Assembly (NCBI GenBank): GCA_050258555.1
Contig: JBLMZA010000128.1
Location: 1-64,000, forward strand
Length of the DNA stretch: 64,000 bases
Source of the DNA: CAISDA01 sp050258555
Lineage (GTDB): Bacteria > Bacteroidota > Ignavibacteria > UBA10030 > UBA8401
Reading direction: 5' to 3'
Position numbers and translations under genes: made by a program. Under the pieces are notes generated by a model. The model was not told where the DNA came from. It did no database searches and was given only the letters and a program-made list of their open reading frames with translations. Of the stretch, positions 43,225 to 53,182 are shown one piece after another (the stretch's first letter is position 1; each line of letters opens with the position of its first letter).

Positions 43225-45347
43225 GTGATTATTTTCGCCCGGCCGGCCGATTCCGAGTCGGCATGAGCCGCTGCAGCGCTTCCTTCTTCTTCCTGTGCGT
43301 CGGATGTCGTCTTCACCCAAGTGCGCAGGACCTCGGCCACGCTCCAGGCCTGCGCCACGCATCCGCGCGGCGTGAACGGCTCTTCCGCATCGAAGATTTC
43401 GCTGATCGAGCCGATGCAGGCTTCGTTCAGATGGTTCGAAAACTGTTCGAGGAACTTCCGCGCCTCCGCACGCCTGTCCCCGTTGACCTTGAGCCATGCA
43501 TCGATGAACGGACCGATGAGCCATGCCCAGACGGTGCCCTGATGATAGGCCGCGTCGCGCGCGCGGAGATCGCCGAAGTACTTCGGCTTGTAGTCGGCTT
43601 CGCCCGGCGCCAGCGAGCGCAATCCCATCGGCGTAAGCAATCGCTCCTCGACCGTGGTCATGACCGGCGCCCAGCGGGCCTGATCGAGCACCGGATACGG
43701 CAGCGAGATCGAAAAGATCTGATTCGGCCTGAGCGAGGCATCATCCCCCTTCTCTCCGTCCACAACATCGTACAGATAGCCCCCCTTCTCATACCAGAAG
43801 CGCTTATTGAACGATTCATACGCTCTCTGCGCATGGGCTTCCAGCTCTGCTGCCGCTTCGTCGCCGCGCTCCTCCTTGAGCCAGCCGATGAGCAGCCGCA
43901 GGGCGTTGTACCACAAGGCGTTGATCTCGACGGCCTTGCCGCGCCTCGGCGTGACCACCCAGCCTTCCACCTTCGCATCCATCCATGTGAGCTGATAGCC
44001 TTCCTGCCCCTGCTTCAGAAGCCCGTCTGCGGGATCGACGCCGATGCCGAACTTCGTTCCGCGCAAGTGATACTGCACGATCGACTCGAGCTTCGGAAGC
44101 ACCTGTTTCAGCGTCTCGCGGTCCCCGGTTTCTTCCAGATACCTGTTGAGCGCATGAAAGAACCACAGCGTCGCATCGGCCGTGTGATACAATCCCTCTT
44201 TTTCCCCTTCCGGAAACAGATTCGGGATCAATCCCTCGTTCACATAATGCGCGAACGTCCTGAGGATCCATCCGGCTTCATGCATGCGCCCGGTGGTGAG
44301 CGTGAGTCCCTCGAGGCTGATCATGGTGTCGCGGCCCCAGTCCGTGAACCAGTGATAGCCGGCGATGACCGTGCGGACTTCATCGCCCGAAGCATGCGCG
44401 CGCGCGGCATCTTCCACGCGGCCTGCGGGCGTAATGATGAACTGATCGGCCGCCATCACGAGTTCGGCTGCGAAGCCCGTCTGCGCGGGTTTCTTGGCGA
44501 TGCCGAGAATGCGCTTGCGCCGTTCGCGCTCGGCCGTCATGGTTTCCGTCGGATTCAGCGCTTCGATGATCGACCATTGCTCTGTCGAGGCGACGAGCGT
44601 GGCGGGCTTGTTTTCCGAAATCTCGGCGGTGAAATATCCGGCGCTCCAGAGCAGTCCGCGCGAATCGTAACCGCGTTCGGCTTCGATCCGGTAAAACACT
44701 TCGCGCAGCGTCCCCTTGTCCGAGACGAACGTCGCATGTTCGCCGTGCATCAGCATGCGAAGCGGCGGCAGCCCCTGATCCGATGATCCGATCTCGTAGT
44801 GATCGCCGGTGACCGTGAGCACATACGGTTCGTGCAGTTTCGATGAGACCGCCGATTCGTGCGAGCGGAAATGCATCGACGGCCGCAGCTCAAGCCGTAC
44901 GGATCCCGGATGGGGATTGGCCACGAGCTCGTACGACACGTGGACCGTGTTCTGCATATGCAGCATGACGATATGCTTGTCGATGATGACGCCGTCGAGT
45001 TCATAGCGCCACACGGGCAGTCCGTGTTCGAGACGGAAGCCGGTCAGATGTCCTGCGCCCGGAAATTCCATGACGCTCTCGGCACGCTGTTCGGCGCCGA
45101 TATGCAGAATGGCGCCGCCCGGCAGCACCACCTGCTCCGACAGATGATTGAGCATCACGATGCGTCCGAATGGTGACGGCAATGCGGCGATCAATGCGCC
45201 GTGATAGCGCCGCGTCACGATCCCGGAGATCGAGCCCGAGGCATAGCCTCCCAGACCGTTCGTGACGAGCCATTCGCGCGTCAGCAAGGGCTCCGTGCCG
45301 GTCTCACCCACGCCCATCCAGGGCATTGTCCGCGTGTGTTCAGGCAT
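43221..45347 (-). CDS. Glycogen debranching enzyme (amylo-alpha-1,6-glucosidase, GH133)
   Basis: A 708-residue enzyme that removes alpha-1,6 branches from glycogen. The N-terminal domain contains LVTNGLGGYASGSISGIVTR and RYHGALIAALPSP. The C-terminal (alpha/alpha)6 barrel has WFTDWGRDTMISLEGLTL, the catalytic region LYHTADATLWFFHALNRY, and GQEGYQLTWMDAKVEGW. A longer frame reaches 45431, but ATG 45347 follows AAGAAGGAG and overlaps the treZ stop by eight bases. It supplies linear chains for TreY/TreZ. It is the last gene of the treZ unit. Confidence 0.92.
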   Translation of the reverse strand: MPEHTRTMPWMGVGETGTEPLLTREWLVTNGLGGYASGSISGIVTRRYHGALIAALPSPFGRIVMLNHLSEQVVLPGGAILHIGAEQRAESVMEFPGAGHLTGFRLEHGLPVWRYELDGVIIDKHIVMLHMQNTVHVSYELVANPHPGSVRLELRPSMHFRSHESAVSSKLHEPYVLTVTGDHYEIGSSDQGLPPLRMLMHGEHATFVSDKGTLREVFYRIEAERGYDSRGLLWSAGYFTAEISENKPATLVASTEQWSIIEALNPTETMTAERERRKRILGIAKKPAQTGFAAELVMAADQFIITPAGRVEDAARAHASGDEVRTVIAGYHWFTDWGRDTMISLEGLTLTTGRMHEAGWILRTFAHYVNEGLIPNLFPEGEKEGLYHTADATLWFFHALNRYLEETGDRETLKQVLPKLESIVQYHLRGTKFGIGVDPADGLLKQGQEGYQLTWMDAKVEGWVVTPRRGKAVEINALWYNALRLLIGWLKEERGDEAAAELEAHAQRAYESFNKRFWYEKGGYLYDVVDGEKGDDASLRPNQIFSISLPYPVLDQARWAPVMTTVEERLLTPMGLRSLAPGEADYKPKYFGDLRARDAAYHQGTVWAWLIGPFIDAWLKVNGDRRAEARKFLEQFSNHLNEACIGSISEIFDAEEPFTPRGCVAQAWSVAEVLRTWVKTTSDAQEEEGSAAAAHADSESAGRAKIIT

Positions 45348-47277
45348 GGCGGGCTCCTTCTTCATGCTTGCGTGGAACGAGGAATGTGGCCGAATGTCCC
45401 ATGATGTTCCATATGCCCTCGTCTGTTTCACACGGTGCGTAGCCGCATCCGCCGTATTTCGGATCTTCGCTCATCCATCCGATCGTCCAGCGCATCTCTT
45501 CCGGAGGCGCCAGGAGCGGCTCCGGTACAATCGAAGGAGTAAAGTCGCTTCCGAAATTGATCATGAGCAGACGGTCCGCGCCGTCATCGGCGAAGAAGCG
45601 CATGACAAACGCGTCGTCATTCAGCACGGCTCCGTCCATCATGCCGGCGCGGAGCGAGCGCAGCACGGCGTCTTCCTTCCTCAGATGGATCAGATCGCGG
45701 TGCAGTGCGTATATCGGTGCATGCGTTTTCCGCTCGGAGAAGTCAAGCTTGCACTTTTCATATGTCGCCGGATCGGTCGGATCGTCCAGCCGCGCCTGCA
45801 TCTCGGGAGTTGCGACGCTCGGAAACTGCGCCATGAATTCTTCCCTTCCTTTTTTCACGAGCCTGCCGAGTTCCGGATTGTGATCGACGAAAAAGAGAAA
45901 CGGCGCGCGCGAGCAGAATTCCTGTCCCTGAAAGAGCATCGGCGTAGCCGGGGAAAGAAGCAGCATCGCGGTTGCCGTGCGGAACATGGCTGGAGCCGTC
46001 TGCGCATGTATGCGCATGCCGCAGCCCGAATTGGCGACCTGGTCGTGGTTCTGAAGGAATGCGACGAAGTTCGACGGCCTGAGGCCGAATGTCGGCGTGC
46101 CGCGCCGCTGATGCTGCCATGCGTAGCGCTGTCCCTGATAGAGATATCCCCATTTAAGCGCCGAGAGCAGCTCCTGCGCCTTGCCGGCATAATCGGTGTA
46201 GTAGGCCTCGGCGCGTCCCGTGAGACGCACCATGATCGAATGATGGAAATCGTCGTTCCACAATCCGTCGAAGCCGAATCCGCCTTCGGTCACGCGCCGG
46301 ACATGCCGCACCTTCTGCGATTCGTTCTCCGCGATGAAGAGCGTGCGCTTGCGCCCGGCGGCCGAGCGGGCCTGCATGCAGACTTCGGCGAGAATGTGCG
46401 TGTGCGACTCGTCGAAGATCTGATGCGTCGCATCGAAACGGAATCCGTCGAAGTGATATTCTTCGATCCAATAGACCGCATTCGAAACGAAAAACTCGCG
46501 GACGCTCTTCGCATTCTTTCCGTCGAAGTTGATGGCGTCGCCCCATTCGTTGGGATACTTGTCCGTGAAATAATCTTTGGCAAATGCGCGCAGGTAGTTG
46601 CCGTCGGGGCCGAAGTGGTTGTAGACGACATCGAGGATCACGCCGAGGCCGAGTTGGTGGGCCCGGTCGATGAACCGCCGGTAGTCGTCCGGCTCGCCGT
46701 AGATGCGCGCGGGAGCAAAGAGATCGACGCCGTCATATCCCCATCCGTAGCGTCCGGGGAAATCCGCGATCGGCATGAGTTCGATGACCGTCACGCCGAG
46801 CCGGGCGAGTTCTTCAAGTTCCTGCATCGCCGCGGCGATCGTGCCTTCGCGCGTGAACGTGCCGATATGCAGTTCATAGATGACCTGCCCTTCGGCCGTG
46901 AGTCCCTTCCACTCCCCGTCGCTCCATTCGAACTTCGTCGGATCGACGACGCAGGACGGCCCGTGAGGACCCTCGGGCTGGAGCCGTGATGCGGGATCGG
47001 GATAGAGTTCGGGCTTCTCGTCGATTCTGTAGCGGTAGAGCGATCCGGCGCGGGCCTCAGTGATGGCTCCCGAAAAATATCCGTTGCGCTCATCCTTCAA
47101 TGGAAAGCTTTTCTGTACGGGATGCTTTGCGCCGCTTTTTTCTTCGAGAACGAGTTCGACTTTTTTATGGCCGGGCGCCCACACTCTGAAATGCACGCCT
47201 CCTTGGTCCGTCACTTCCGCGCCGATGGGAAGAGCGCGGAACTGCTTGACATTAATTTCTCCGACTCGGGTCTGCAT
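45340..47277 (-). CDS. treZ: Malto-oligosyltrehalose trehalohydrolase
   Basis: A 645-residue GH13 enzyme that cuts trehalose from the end of malto-oligosyltrehalose made by TreY. An N-terminal CBM48-like beta domain (VHFRVWAPGHKKVELVLEE) precedes the barrel with GVILDVVYNHFGPDGNYL, nucleophile Asp in DGFRFDATHQI, LFIAENE and FLQNHDQVANSG. The start ATG 47277 has a weak AGGG site. The enzyme is placed ahead of the debranching enzyme with overlap, while treY is 9 kb further down in the same direction. Confidence 0.95.
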   Translation of the reverse strand: MQTRVGEINVKQFRALPIGAEVTDQGGVHFRVWAPGHKKVELVLEEKSGAKHPVQKSFPLKDERNGYFSGAITEARAGSLYRYRIDEKPELYPDPASRLQPEGPHGPSCVVDPTKFEWSDGEWKGLTAEGQVIYELHIGTFTREGTIAAAMQELEELARLGVTVIELMPIADFPGRYGWGYDGVDLFAPARIYGEPDDYRRFIDRAHQLGLGVILDVVYNHFGPDGNYLRAFAKDYFTDKYPNEWGDAINFDGKNAKSVREFFVSNAVYWIEEYHFDGFRFDATHQIFDESHTHILAEVCMQARSAAGRKRTLFIAENESQKVRHVRRVTEGGFGFDGLWNDDFHHSIMVRLTGRAEAYYTDYAGKAQELLSALKWGYLYQGQRYAWQHQRRGTPTFGLRPSNFVAFLQNHDQVANSGCGMRIHAQTAPAMFRTATAMLLLSPATPMLFQGQEFCSRAPFLFFVDHNPELGRLVKKGREEFMAQFPSVATPEMQARLDDPTDPATYEKCKLDFSERKTHAPIYALHRDLIHLRKEDAVLRSLRAGMMDGAVLNDDAFVMRFFADDGADRLLMINFGSDFTPSIVPEPLLAPPEEMRWTIGWMSEDPKYGGCGYAPCETDEGIWNIMGHSATFLVPRKHEEGARHA

Positions 47278-47403
47278 AGGCGATGCCCTGTGGGATTAAT
47301 GTGTACAATTTTTTCGATGCTGTGAGTTATTCCGGAGAGATCCTGCGGTGCATTCCCTTGCTGCCTCTATGATGAACACGACCCGGGAATGCGATGGTTC
47401 CGT

Positions 47404-48123
47404 TTATTCATCCGAGACGGCGTCGGCATCGCACATGAACACGAGCGATCCCGATTCGGCGCGGACGAGCGTCGAAGGCATCTCCTTTGTCGGGGGTTCG
47501 GAGGAGCGGAGGCGCCTGATCACCGGCGCCTTGCTCCTGCCCGAGACGAAAAAGAGAATGTGGCGCGAACGGTTGATCACCGGCAGCGTCAGCGACACGC
47601 GCCAGACATTCAGCTTCGGAACGAAGACCGCCGCCGCCGTCTTTTCCTTCTCATCGAGGATGTCGGTGCCCGGAAACAGGGATGCCGTATGCCCGTCCTC
47701 GCCGATGCCGAGCATCATCAGATCGAATGTCCGATCGGGCATGTATGCGGCAAGCTCCCGCTCGTACAAGACGGCCGCATCCTCCGGAGGCATCTCGCCG
47801 TGTATGCGGTGGATGTGATCGGCGGCCAGCGGCACGTGCGAAAGCAGCGAACTGTGCGCCATGCCGAAATTGCTTTCGGGATCGGTCGGAGGCACCATGC
47901 GCTCATCGCCGAAATAGACGTGCAGCGCATTCCAGTCGATCTGCTGCTTGTAGGGCTCGCTTCCGAGCATGCGGTGAAGCCCCTGGGGCGAATGGCCTCC
48001 CGAAAACGCGCAGTGACAGACGCCGCGCGCGGCAACGGCCTCGCCGATGGTGCGGACGATCTCGCCCGCGGCGGCGACCTCGAGCTCGTAGAGCGAATTC
48101 AGTGTGATGAATGTTTTACGCAT
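47404..48123 (-). CDS. pgl: 6-phosphogluconolactonase
   Basis: A 239-residue DevB-type lactonase, second step of the oxidative pentose phosphate pathway. Family motifs: FSGGHSPQGLHRML, VYFGDERMVPPTDPESNFGM and LGIGEDGHTASLFPGT. The open frame extends to 48387 through zwf, but the ATG at 48123 begins the conserved fold and overlaps the zwf stop by eight bases, so it is co-translated with zwf. Confidence 0.94.
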   Translation of the reverse strand: MRKTFITLNSLYELEVAAAGEIVRTIGEAVAARGVCHCAFSGGHSPQGLHRMLGSEPYKQQIDWNALHVYFGDERMVPPTDPESNFGMAHSSLLSHVPLAADHIHRIHGEMPPEDAAVLYERELAAYMPDRTFDLMMLGIGEDGHTASLFPGTDILDEKEKTAAAVFVPKLNVWRVSLTLPVINRSRHILFFVSGRSKAPVIRRLRSSEPPTKEMPSTLVRAESGSLVFMCDADAVSDE

Positions 48124-49576
48124 CGCGCCCTCCCTCCATGCATCCGACAATCCACCAATGGCCTTCATGGGCCAACAGTTCGTCCGCCGCTTCAGGCCCC
48201 CATGATCCGGGAGCGTAGACGGCAAGCTTCGGACCGTAGATGCTTGCCCAGCCCGCACGGATCGAATCGATGAACTTCCATGCCAGCTCGATCTCGTCGC
48301 TGCGCGTGAAGAGCGAGGCATCGCCGTTGAGCGCATCGAGCAGCAGACGTTCATAGGCGCCGGGCGAGGAATCCGTTTCGCGTGCATGAGGATTCTGAAA
48401 CGCCATCGCCACCGGCAGCGTCTTCATTCCCTGATCGGGCTCCTTCGTGATGAAACGCAGATGAATGCCTTCATCGGGCTGTATGCAGATGCTGAGCCTG
48501 TTCGTGTAGAGTTCGGTCATGCCGGTCTGCGTATCGAAAATCTGCGTGGGCGGGCGGCGGAACTGGATGATGATCTCCGTCGCCTTTTCCTTCAGCATCT
48601 TGCCCGAGCGAAGATAAAACGGCACGCCCTGCCACCTCCAGTTGTCGATGTAGAGCCGGAGCGCGGCATAGGTCTCCACGCCCGAATCGGGAGCGACGCC
48701 TTCTTCGTTTCGGTAACCTTCATACTGCGCGCGCACGGTGTTGCGCGAGGAATGCTCCGGAGCGATTTCGCGCAGCGCCTGGATCACTTTCACCTTTTCA
48801 TTCCGGAGGGCGTCGGCTTCGATCAATGCGGGAGGCTCCATCGCCACCAGCGTGAGCAGCTGCAGGAGATGATTCTGGAACATATCGCGCAGCGCTCCGG
48901 CCTTTTCGTAATACCCGGCGCGGTGCTCGACGCCGACCGATTCTGCGACCGTGATCTGCACATGATCGATGTAGTTCCTGTTCCACAGCGGCTCGAAGAT
49001 CGCGTTGCCGAACCGGAAGATCAGGACGTTCTGCACGGTTTCCTTGCCGAGATAATGATCGATGTGATAGATCTGCTGCTCGCTGAGATGACGCAGAATG
49101 TTCCTGTTCAGATCGAGACAGGATTGCAGATCGGAACCGAAGGGCTTCTCGATAACCACGCGGCGGTACCCTTGTCCGTTTTTCTCGGCGGCAAGTCCCG
49201 ATGTTCCCAGATGTTCTATCGCCGATGCGTACAGGTCGGGCGCGATGGCAAGATAGAAGAGACAGTTGAACGAGTCCCCCTTCAGCTGTTTCATCCGTTC
49301 TGCCAGCGCCGCATAGTCTTCTTCCTTTGCGATATCGGCGGACTGATAAAAAAGCAGACGACCGAATTCGTCCCATGCCGCGTCGTCCTGCTTGTCCTTC
49401 ACCGTTTTATGCATCTGGCTTCGGAAGTCCTCATCCGTCATCTTCCTCCTGGCGGCGCCGAGCACCACCGTGTCCTCCGGAAGCCGCTTTTTGACATGCA
49501 GCGCATACAGCGCCGGAATGAGCTTCCGCGATGTCAGATCGCCCGATGCGCCGAATATGACGATGATTGTACTCAT
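48116..49576 (-). CDS. zwf: Glucose-6-phosphate 1-dehydrogenase
   Basis: A 486-residue enzyme oxidising glucose-6-phosphate and giving NADPH. The N-terminal cofactor motif FGASGDLTSRKLIPALY and the active-site motif IDHYLGKETVQN are intact; EKPFGSDLQSC and the C-terminal beta domain are typical. The start has a GGGAG site. It is followed directly by pgl (overlap), while gnd is 12 kb upstream. It lies 39 bases after the subtilase gene. Confidence 0.96.
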   Translation of the reverse strand: MSTIIVIFGASGDLTSRKLIPALYALHVKKRLPEDTVVLGAARRKMTDEDFRSQMHKTVKDKQDDAAWDEFGRLLFYQSADIAKEEDYAALAERMKQLKGDSFNCLFYLAIAPDLYASAIEHLGTSGLAAEKNGQGYRRVVIEKPFGSDLQSCLDLNRNILRHLSEQQIYHIDHYLGKETVQNVLIFRFGNAIFEPLWNRNYIDHVQITVAESVGVEHRAGYYEKAGALRDMFQNHLLQLLTLVAMEPPALIEADALRNEKVKVIQALREIAPEHSSRNTVRAQYEGYRNEEGVAPDSGVETYAALRLYIDNWRWQGVPFYLRSGKMLKEKATEIIIQFRRPPTQIFDTQTGMTELYTNRLSICIQPDEGIHLRFITKEPDQGMKTLPVAMAFQNPHARETDSSPGAYERLLLDALNGDASLFTRSDEIELAWKFIDSIRAGWASIYGPKLAVYAPGSWGPEAADELLAHEGHWWIVGCMEGGRDA

Positions 49577-49615
49577 GATGGAGCTCTCCCTTCTCGGTAT
49601 GCCGGATGCCGCCGG

Positions 49616-52600
49616 CTACTTCAACACCATCATCGTTTTTGCCGCCGAGCGCGATTCCTGGATGAGACGGCAGATGTAGATGCCGCTTGCCAGACCCGAT
49701 GCGTCGAAGTTGTGCGTGTAGCGTCCAGGCAGATGCGCCCGGTCAACGAGCGTTCTCACGCGCCGGCCCAGAACGTCGAAGACCGCCAGTTCTGCCCGGC
49801 CCTTCTCGGCAATCTCATAGGTGATCGTGGTCGAGGGATTGAACGGATTCGGATAATTCTGCGCAAGGCCGAATGTGAACGCGGCAAGCGGCGGATTTTC
49901 TATGTCCGTTATTGCACCGCGCTTCCAGGGGCCGACGGCAAAGGCCGGACTCACGATCAGCTCGCTTGCGTTGCCGTACGCATCGGCCACGCGCACGCGC
50001 AGATCGATGGCGGCGGAATCTTTCGAAGTCCAGGCGGAAAGATCCGCCGAAAAGAGCGCGCCCGATGTGCCGGGATCCGAACGGACCAATGCGACGGGTA
50101 TGCGCGCCCAGTTCGGCGCGCCGTAGCGGCGCATCTCGACGACGGTCGATTCGGGCACGGGAAGCTGGAACGGATACGCATAAACTTTCGATGCGAAGAC
50201 GAGCGTGAGCGCATCGTTCTGTTTCACGCGCTGCGCGATCGATCCGTTTCTTCCGATGATGCGCATCGATGTGAAGACGGGCGGATCGGGAACCGCTTTC
50301 GTCAGATCGACGGAATTCGTCATCCGAAGCCGGGCGCGCACGTCCCCCACATCATACGTCTCCGCCTCGTAGCGGATGTCGTATGCGGCGGCCGGCACGG
50401 GAAACGGCGCATGTGCTTCGGCAAGATTTCCCTGATACAGCGTTCTTCCGTGTTTATCGGCAATGACGTACGTCGCCGACACGACATCGCCGTAGCGGTT
50501 CTCCGAAACCGGACCGCGAAAGATCGGATCGAACTGTATCGATGTTCCGCTTGCATTGTTATAGGAGCGGTTCAGGATCGACACGGGCCCTGCTCCGAGC
50601 GTCGTGGTGCCTCCGGACGGCGAACAGAACGAGGCGATCGTCCGCCCGGTCACAAGTCCCGAAAGGACGCTGTCGTTGACGATGGAAAAATGGGGCGACG
50701 CGTAATCGACCACATCCCGCGAAAGATCCGAATGATTGACATGGAAGCGGATCGATGAGCCGTAAACGGGATCAACCGGCTTCATCAGATGCAGCGCCAC
50801 CTCGGCGCTGCCATCGGAAGCATCGACCGTATCGACGGCCACCTGCGCCGCATTGAAGAATTCGCTCCCGCCGTTCTGCAGGACGGCATCCACTTCCGCA
50901 TAGATCTTCGCCCGTTGCACAGAAGAAGGCAGCATGAAGCGCACGGTCTGCTTTTTATAGAGCGATGGATCGTTCGTCATCCGGAGATCGGACGATATTC
51001 CCTTCACGGCCGGAAATTGCGGAATGAATACCCGCTTCGATCCCGAGCAGTCGACGAGGCTTTCCATGCCGTAGAATGTGACCGCCGGCGATGCCGGCGT
51101 GACCAAAAGCGAATGCTGCCCTTCCTCGAACGGAATCCACAGCCACATGGTGGTCGGCAAATCGACGCGGAGCAGCGCCTGCGATCCCTTTCTGCCGCGC
51201 AGTGCGACGCCGTTGTCATCGACGCCTTCAAGCGAGACGATATGGCGCGCATCATCGGGCGTGAAGGCAATGCGCTGCAGATCCGGGAATGCGACGTGTT
51301 CCTTTGTGACCAGTTTCCGAAGCGAAGGATAATAGACGGCGAAATCGTAGGCGTCGGAGGGAAGACCGATCACGCGCGCCGTCGTCCTATCCTTCCAGAT
51401 GACCTTCGAGTCGGTCCGGCCGTAGGTTGAGGTGATCAGATACTCGCTGCCGGATCCGACAAAGCGGACATCGCTGTCGCTGAACTCGAGGAGCATCTGC
51501 CGCGCCCGCGTGAAGGCCCAGGGAATGCGCAGCGTGTCTGCTGAACCGGCCACCACGGCCGATCCGCCGAATATGAAGATGTCGTCGTCCGCAATCGGCA
51601 CTGCCGCATTGTCGACGGAGAGAGAGACGATCACGGCAAGCGAGGCGCCCGGTGCAAGCGTGAACGAGCGCGGCTGCGCCGAAAGCGTGACGCCGCCTCT
51701 CATGCCGGTCCATGCGATCTCAAATTGCTGGGGACCGGGGCGCCGGTTTGTCACACGCAGCGTCTCGGAGGCCGTCCAGACCGGGAGCGAAGGATCATCG
51801 AAGCCGTACTCGATCGAACTGGGCACGGCGAACGTGCGCTGCGACAGCGCCCGCATGGCGTCGGCCCTGCCCGAGCCCAGCAGCATCACATCCGTGCCGA
51901 GATCGGCCGACGAATTCACGAGCGCCGATTTGATCTCGTCCGGCGTCAGGCTCCGATCGGCCGATTTGAGGAGCGCCGCCATGCCCGCGATCATCGGAGA
52001 CGCCATCGATGTGCCGCTCTTGTAGGCGAGTCCTCCCCCGATCGCAAGCGAATGGATATTCACGCCCGGCGCGGCAATATCCGGCTTGATGCCGAATGTG
52101 CGCGATGAGGGTCCTTTCGAGGAAAAGTCGGCGGCTTTGTCCGAGGCGTCGACCGCGCCAACGGTGATCGCGCGGCGCGCCGTGCCCGGACTGGAGATCG
52201 TTTCCATCGACGTGAAATAATAATTATGCTCCTTGCCCTGTACGGGAACGAACCGGCCGCTGTTGCCGGCCGAAATGCAGAATGTCACGCCGAGCTCCGT
52301 CGCCTGATCGACGGCGGTCGACTTCGCATCATCGGGATCGCCGTTGTCCGAGCCCAGGCTCAGGTTGACGATATCGAGATGGTCGCTCTCGTCTCCGTTT
52401 CCGTCCGGATCGACCGCGTGCTCGATCGCCTCGAGAATATCGCTTTCCTTCCCCTTGCCCTGCGCATCGAGCACTTTGTAGGCGACAAGCGCGGCCTCGG
52501 GAGCGAATCCCTGCACGCCGCTTCCGTGCGCGGCGATGATGCCCGCCACATGCGTGCCGTGCCCGTTGTCATCCATCGGATCGGCATCCCGATTGACGAA

Positions 52601-53179
52601 ATCGTATCCGCCTTCCACCGTGTATCCGGGACCGATGTGGCCGCCCAGGGCCGGATGCCGGTAATCGATTCCCGTATCGAGCACGCCGATTCTCACGCCC
52701 CGGCCTCTGGTGCCGAATGCCGTCCAGGCCTGATCCGTCCGCGTCTGCACGATGCTGGTTTCAAGATGCGCCGCAACAGGATGGTCGGCATGGACCGCCT
52801 TGACGTAAGGCAGCTGCGCAAGTGCCGGAATCTCGGAGGCGGGCACGCTCACGGCGGCGCCGAAGAACGCCTTATAATACTTCTTCATGAGTGCCGGGGC
52901 CTGAACGCCGCTTTTTTTAAGGCCGGACGCGCCCGTGAGGTGCGAGGAAAAATCGCTGAAGCGCTTTTCATAAAACCCGGCATCGCTTGCGGCAACCGAC
53001 GTGCGCCGCGCAAGAAAGAGCGGCGCTTCCTTGAATTCCACGATGACCGGAGCGATGGAATCGGCGGGAGCCGCCTCCTGCCCAAGCACGATGCCCTGTG
53101 CGCGCGAGGGCGCCGGCTGCCGTGCCTGAGCGACGACGATCTGCTGAACGAAACACAACAGTAACAGAAAATATTTCAT
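49616..53179 (-). CDS. Secreted subtilisin-like protease with type IX secretion sorting domain
   Basis: A 1187-residue exported S8 peptidase. Signal peptide (about 1-18), inhibitor-like propeptide (about 44-140), catalytic domain with Asp168 (GVLDTGIDYRHPAL), His207 (NGHGTHVAG), oxyanion Asn306 (SAGNSG) and Ser391 (GTSMASPM). The long middle part (450-1090) is beta-rich, probably fibronectin-like. The last 80 residues (QNYPNPFNPSTTITYEI ... ASGIYICRL ... MMVLK) are a T9SS type A sorting domain, which directs secretion through the outer membrane and attachment to the surface. The start follows GAGGA and lies three bases after the FAD-Rieske gene. Confidence 0.93.
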   Translation of the reverse strand: MKYFLLLLCFVQQIVVAQARQPAPSRAQGIVLGQEAAPADSIAPVIVEFKEAPLFLARRTSVAASDAGFYEKRFSDFSSHLTGASGLKKSGVQAPALMKKYYKAFFGAAVSVPASEIPALAQLPYVKAVHADHPVAAHLETSIVQTRTDQAWTAFGTRGRGVRIGVLDTGIDYRHPALGGHIGPGYTVEGGYDFVNRDADPMDDNGHGTHVAGIIAAHGSGVQGFAPEAALVAYKVLDAQGKGKESDILEAIEHAVDPDGNGDESDHLDIVNLSLGSDNGDPDDAKSTAVDQATELGVTFCISAGNSGRFVPVQGKEHNYYFTSMETISSPGTARRAITVGAVDASDKAADFSSKGPSSRTFGIKPDIAAPGVNIHSLAIGGGLAYKSGTSMASPMIAGMAALLKSADRSLTPDEIKSALVNSSADLGTDVMLLGSGRADAMRALSQRTFAVPSSIEYGFDDPSLPVWTASETLRVTNRRPGPQQFEIAWTGMRGGVTLSAQPRSFTLAPGASLAVIVSLSVDNAAVPIADDDIFIFGGSAVVAGSADTLRIPWAFTRARQMLLEFSDSDVRFVGSGSEYLITSTYGRTDSKVIWKDRTTARVIGLPSDAYDFAVYYPSLRKLVTKEHVAFPDLQRIAFTPDDARHIVSLEGVDDNGVALRGRKGSQALLRVDLPTTMWLWIPFEEGQHSLLVTPASPAVTFYGMESLVDCSGSKRVFIPQFPAVKGISSDLRMTNDPSLYKKQTVRFMLPSSVQRAKIYAEVDAVLQNGGSEFFNAAQVAVDTVDASDGSAEVALHLMKPVDPVYGSSIRFHVNHSDLSRDVVDYASPHFSIVNDSVLSGLVTGRTIASFCSPSGGTTTLGAGPVSILNRSYNNASGTSIQFDPIFRGPVSENRYGDVVSATYVIADKHGRTLYQGNLAEAHAPFPVPAAAYDIRYEAETYDVGDVRARLRMTNSVDLTKAVPDPPVFTSMRIIGRNGSIAQRVKQNDALTLVFASKVYAYPFQLPVPESTVVEMRRYGAPNWARIPVALVRSDPGTSGALFSADLSAWTSKDSAAIDLRVRVADAYGNASELIVSPAFAVGPWKRGAITDIENPPLAAFTFGLAQNYPNPFNPSTTITYEIAEKGRAELAVFDVLGRRVRTLVDRAHLPGRYTHNFDASGLASGIYICRLIQESRSAAKTMMVLK

Positions 53180-53182
53180 GCA

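Noticed and set aside
47350..47392. Inverted repeat GCATTCCC / GGGAATGC between pgl and treZ
   Set aside because: Eight-base arms with a 27-base loop and no U-tract; too weak to call a terminator or operator.
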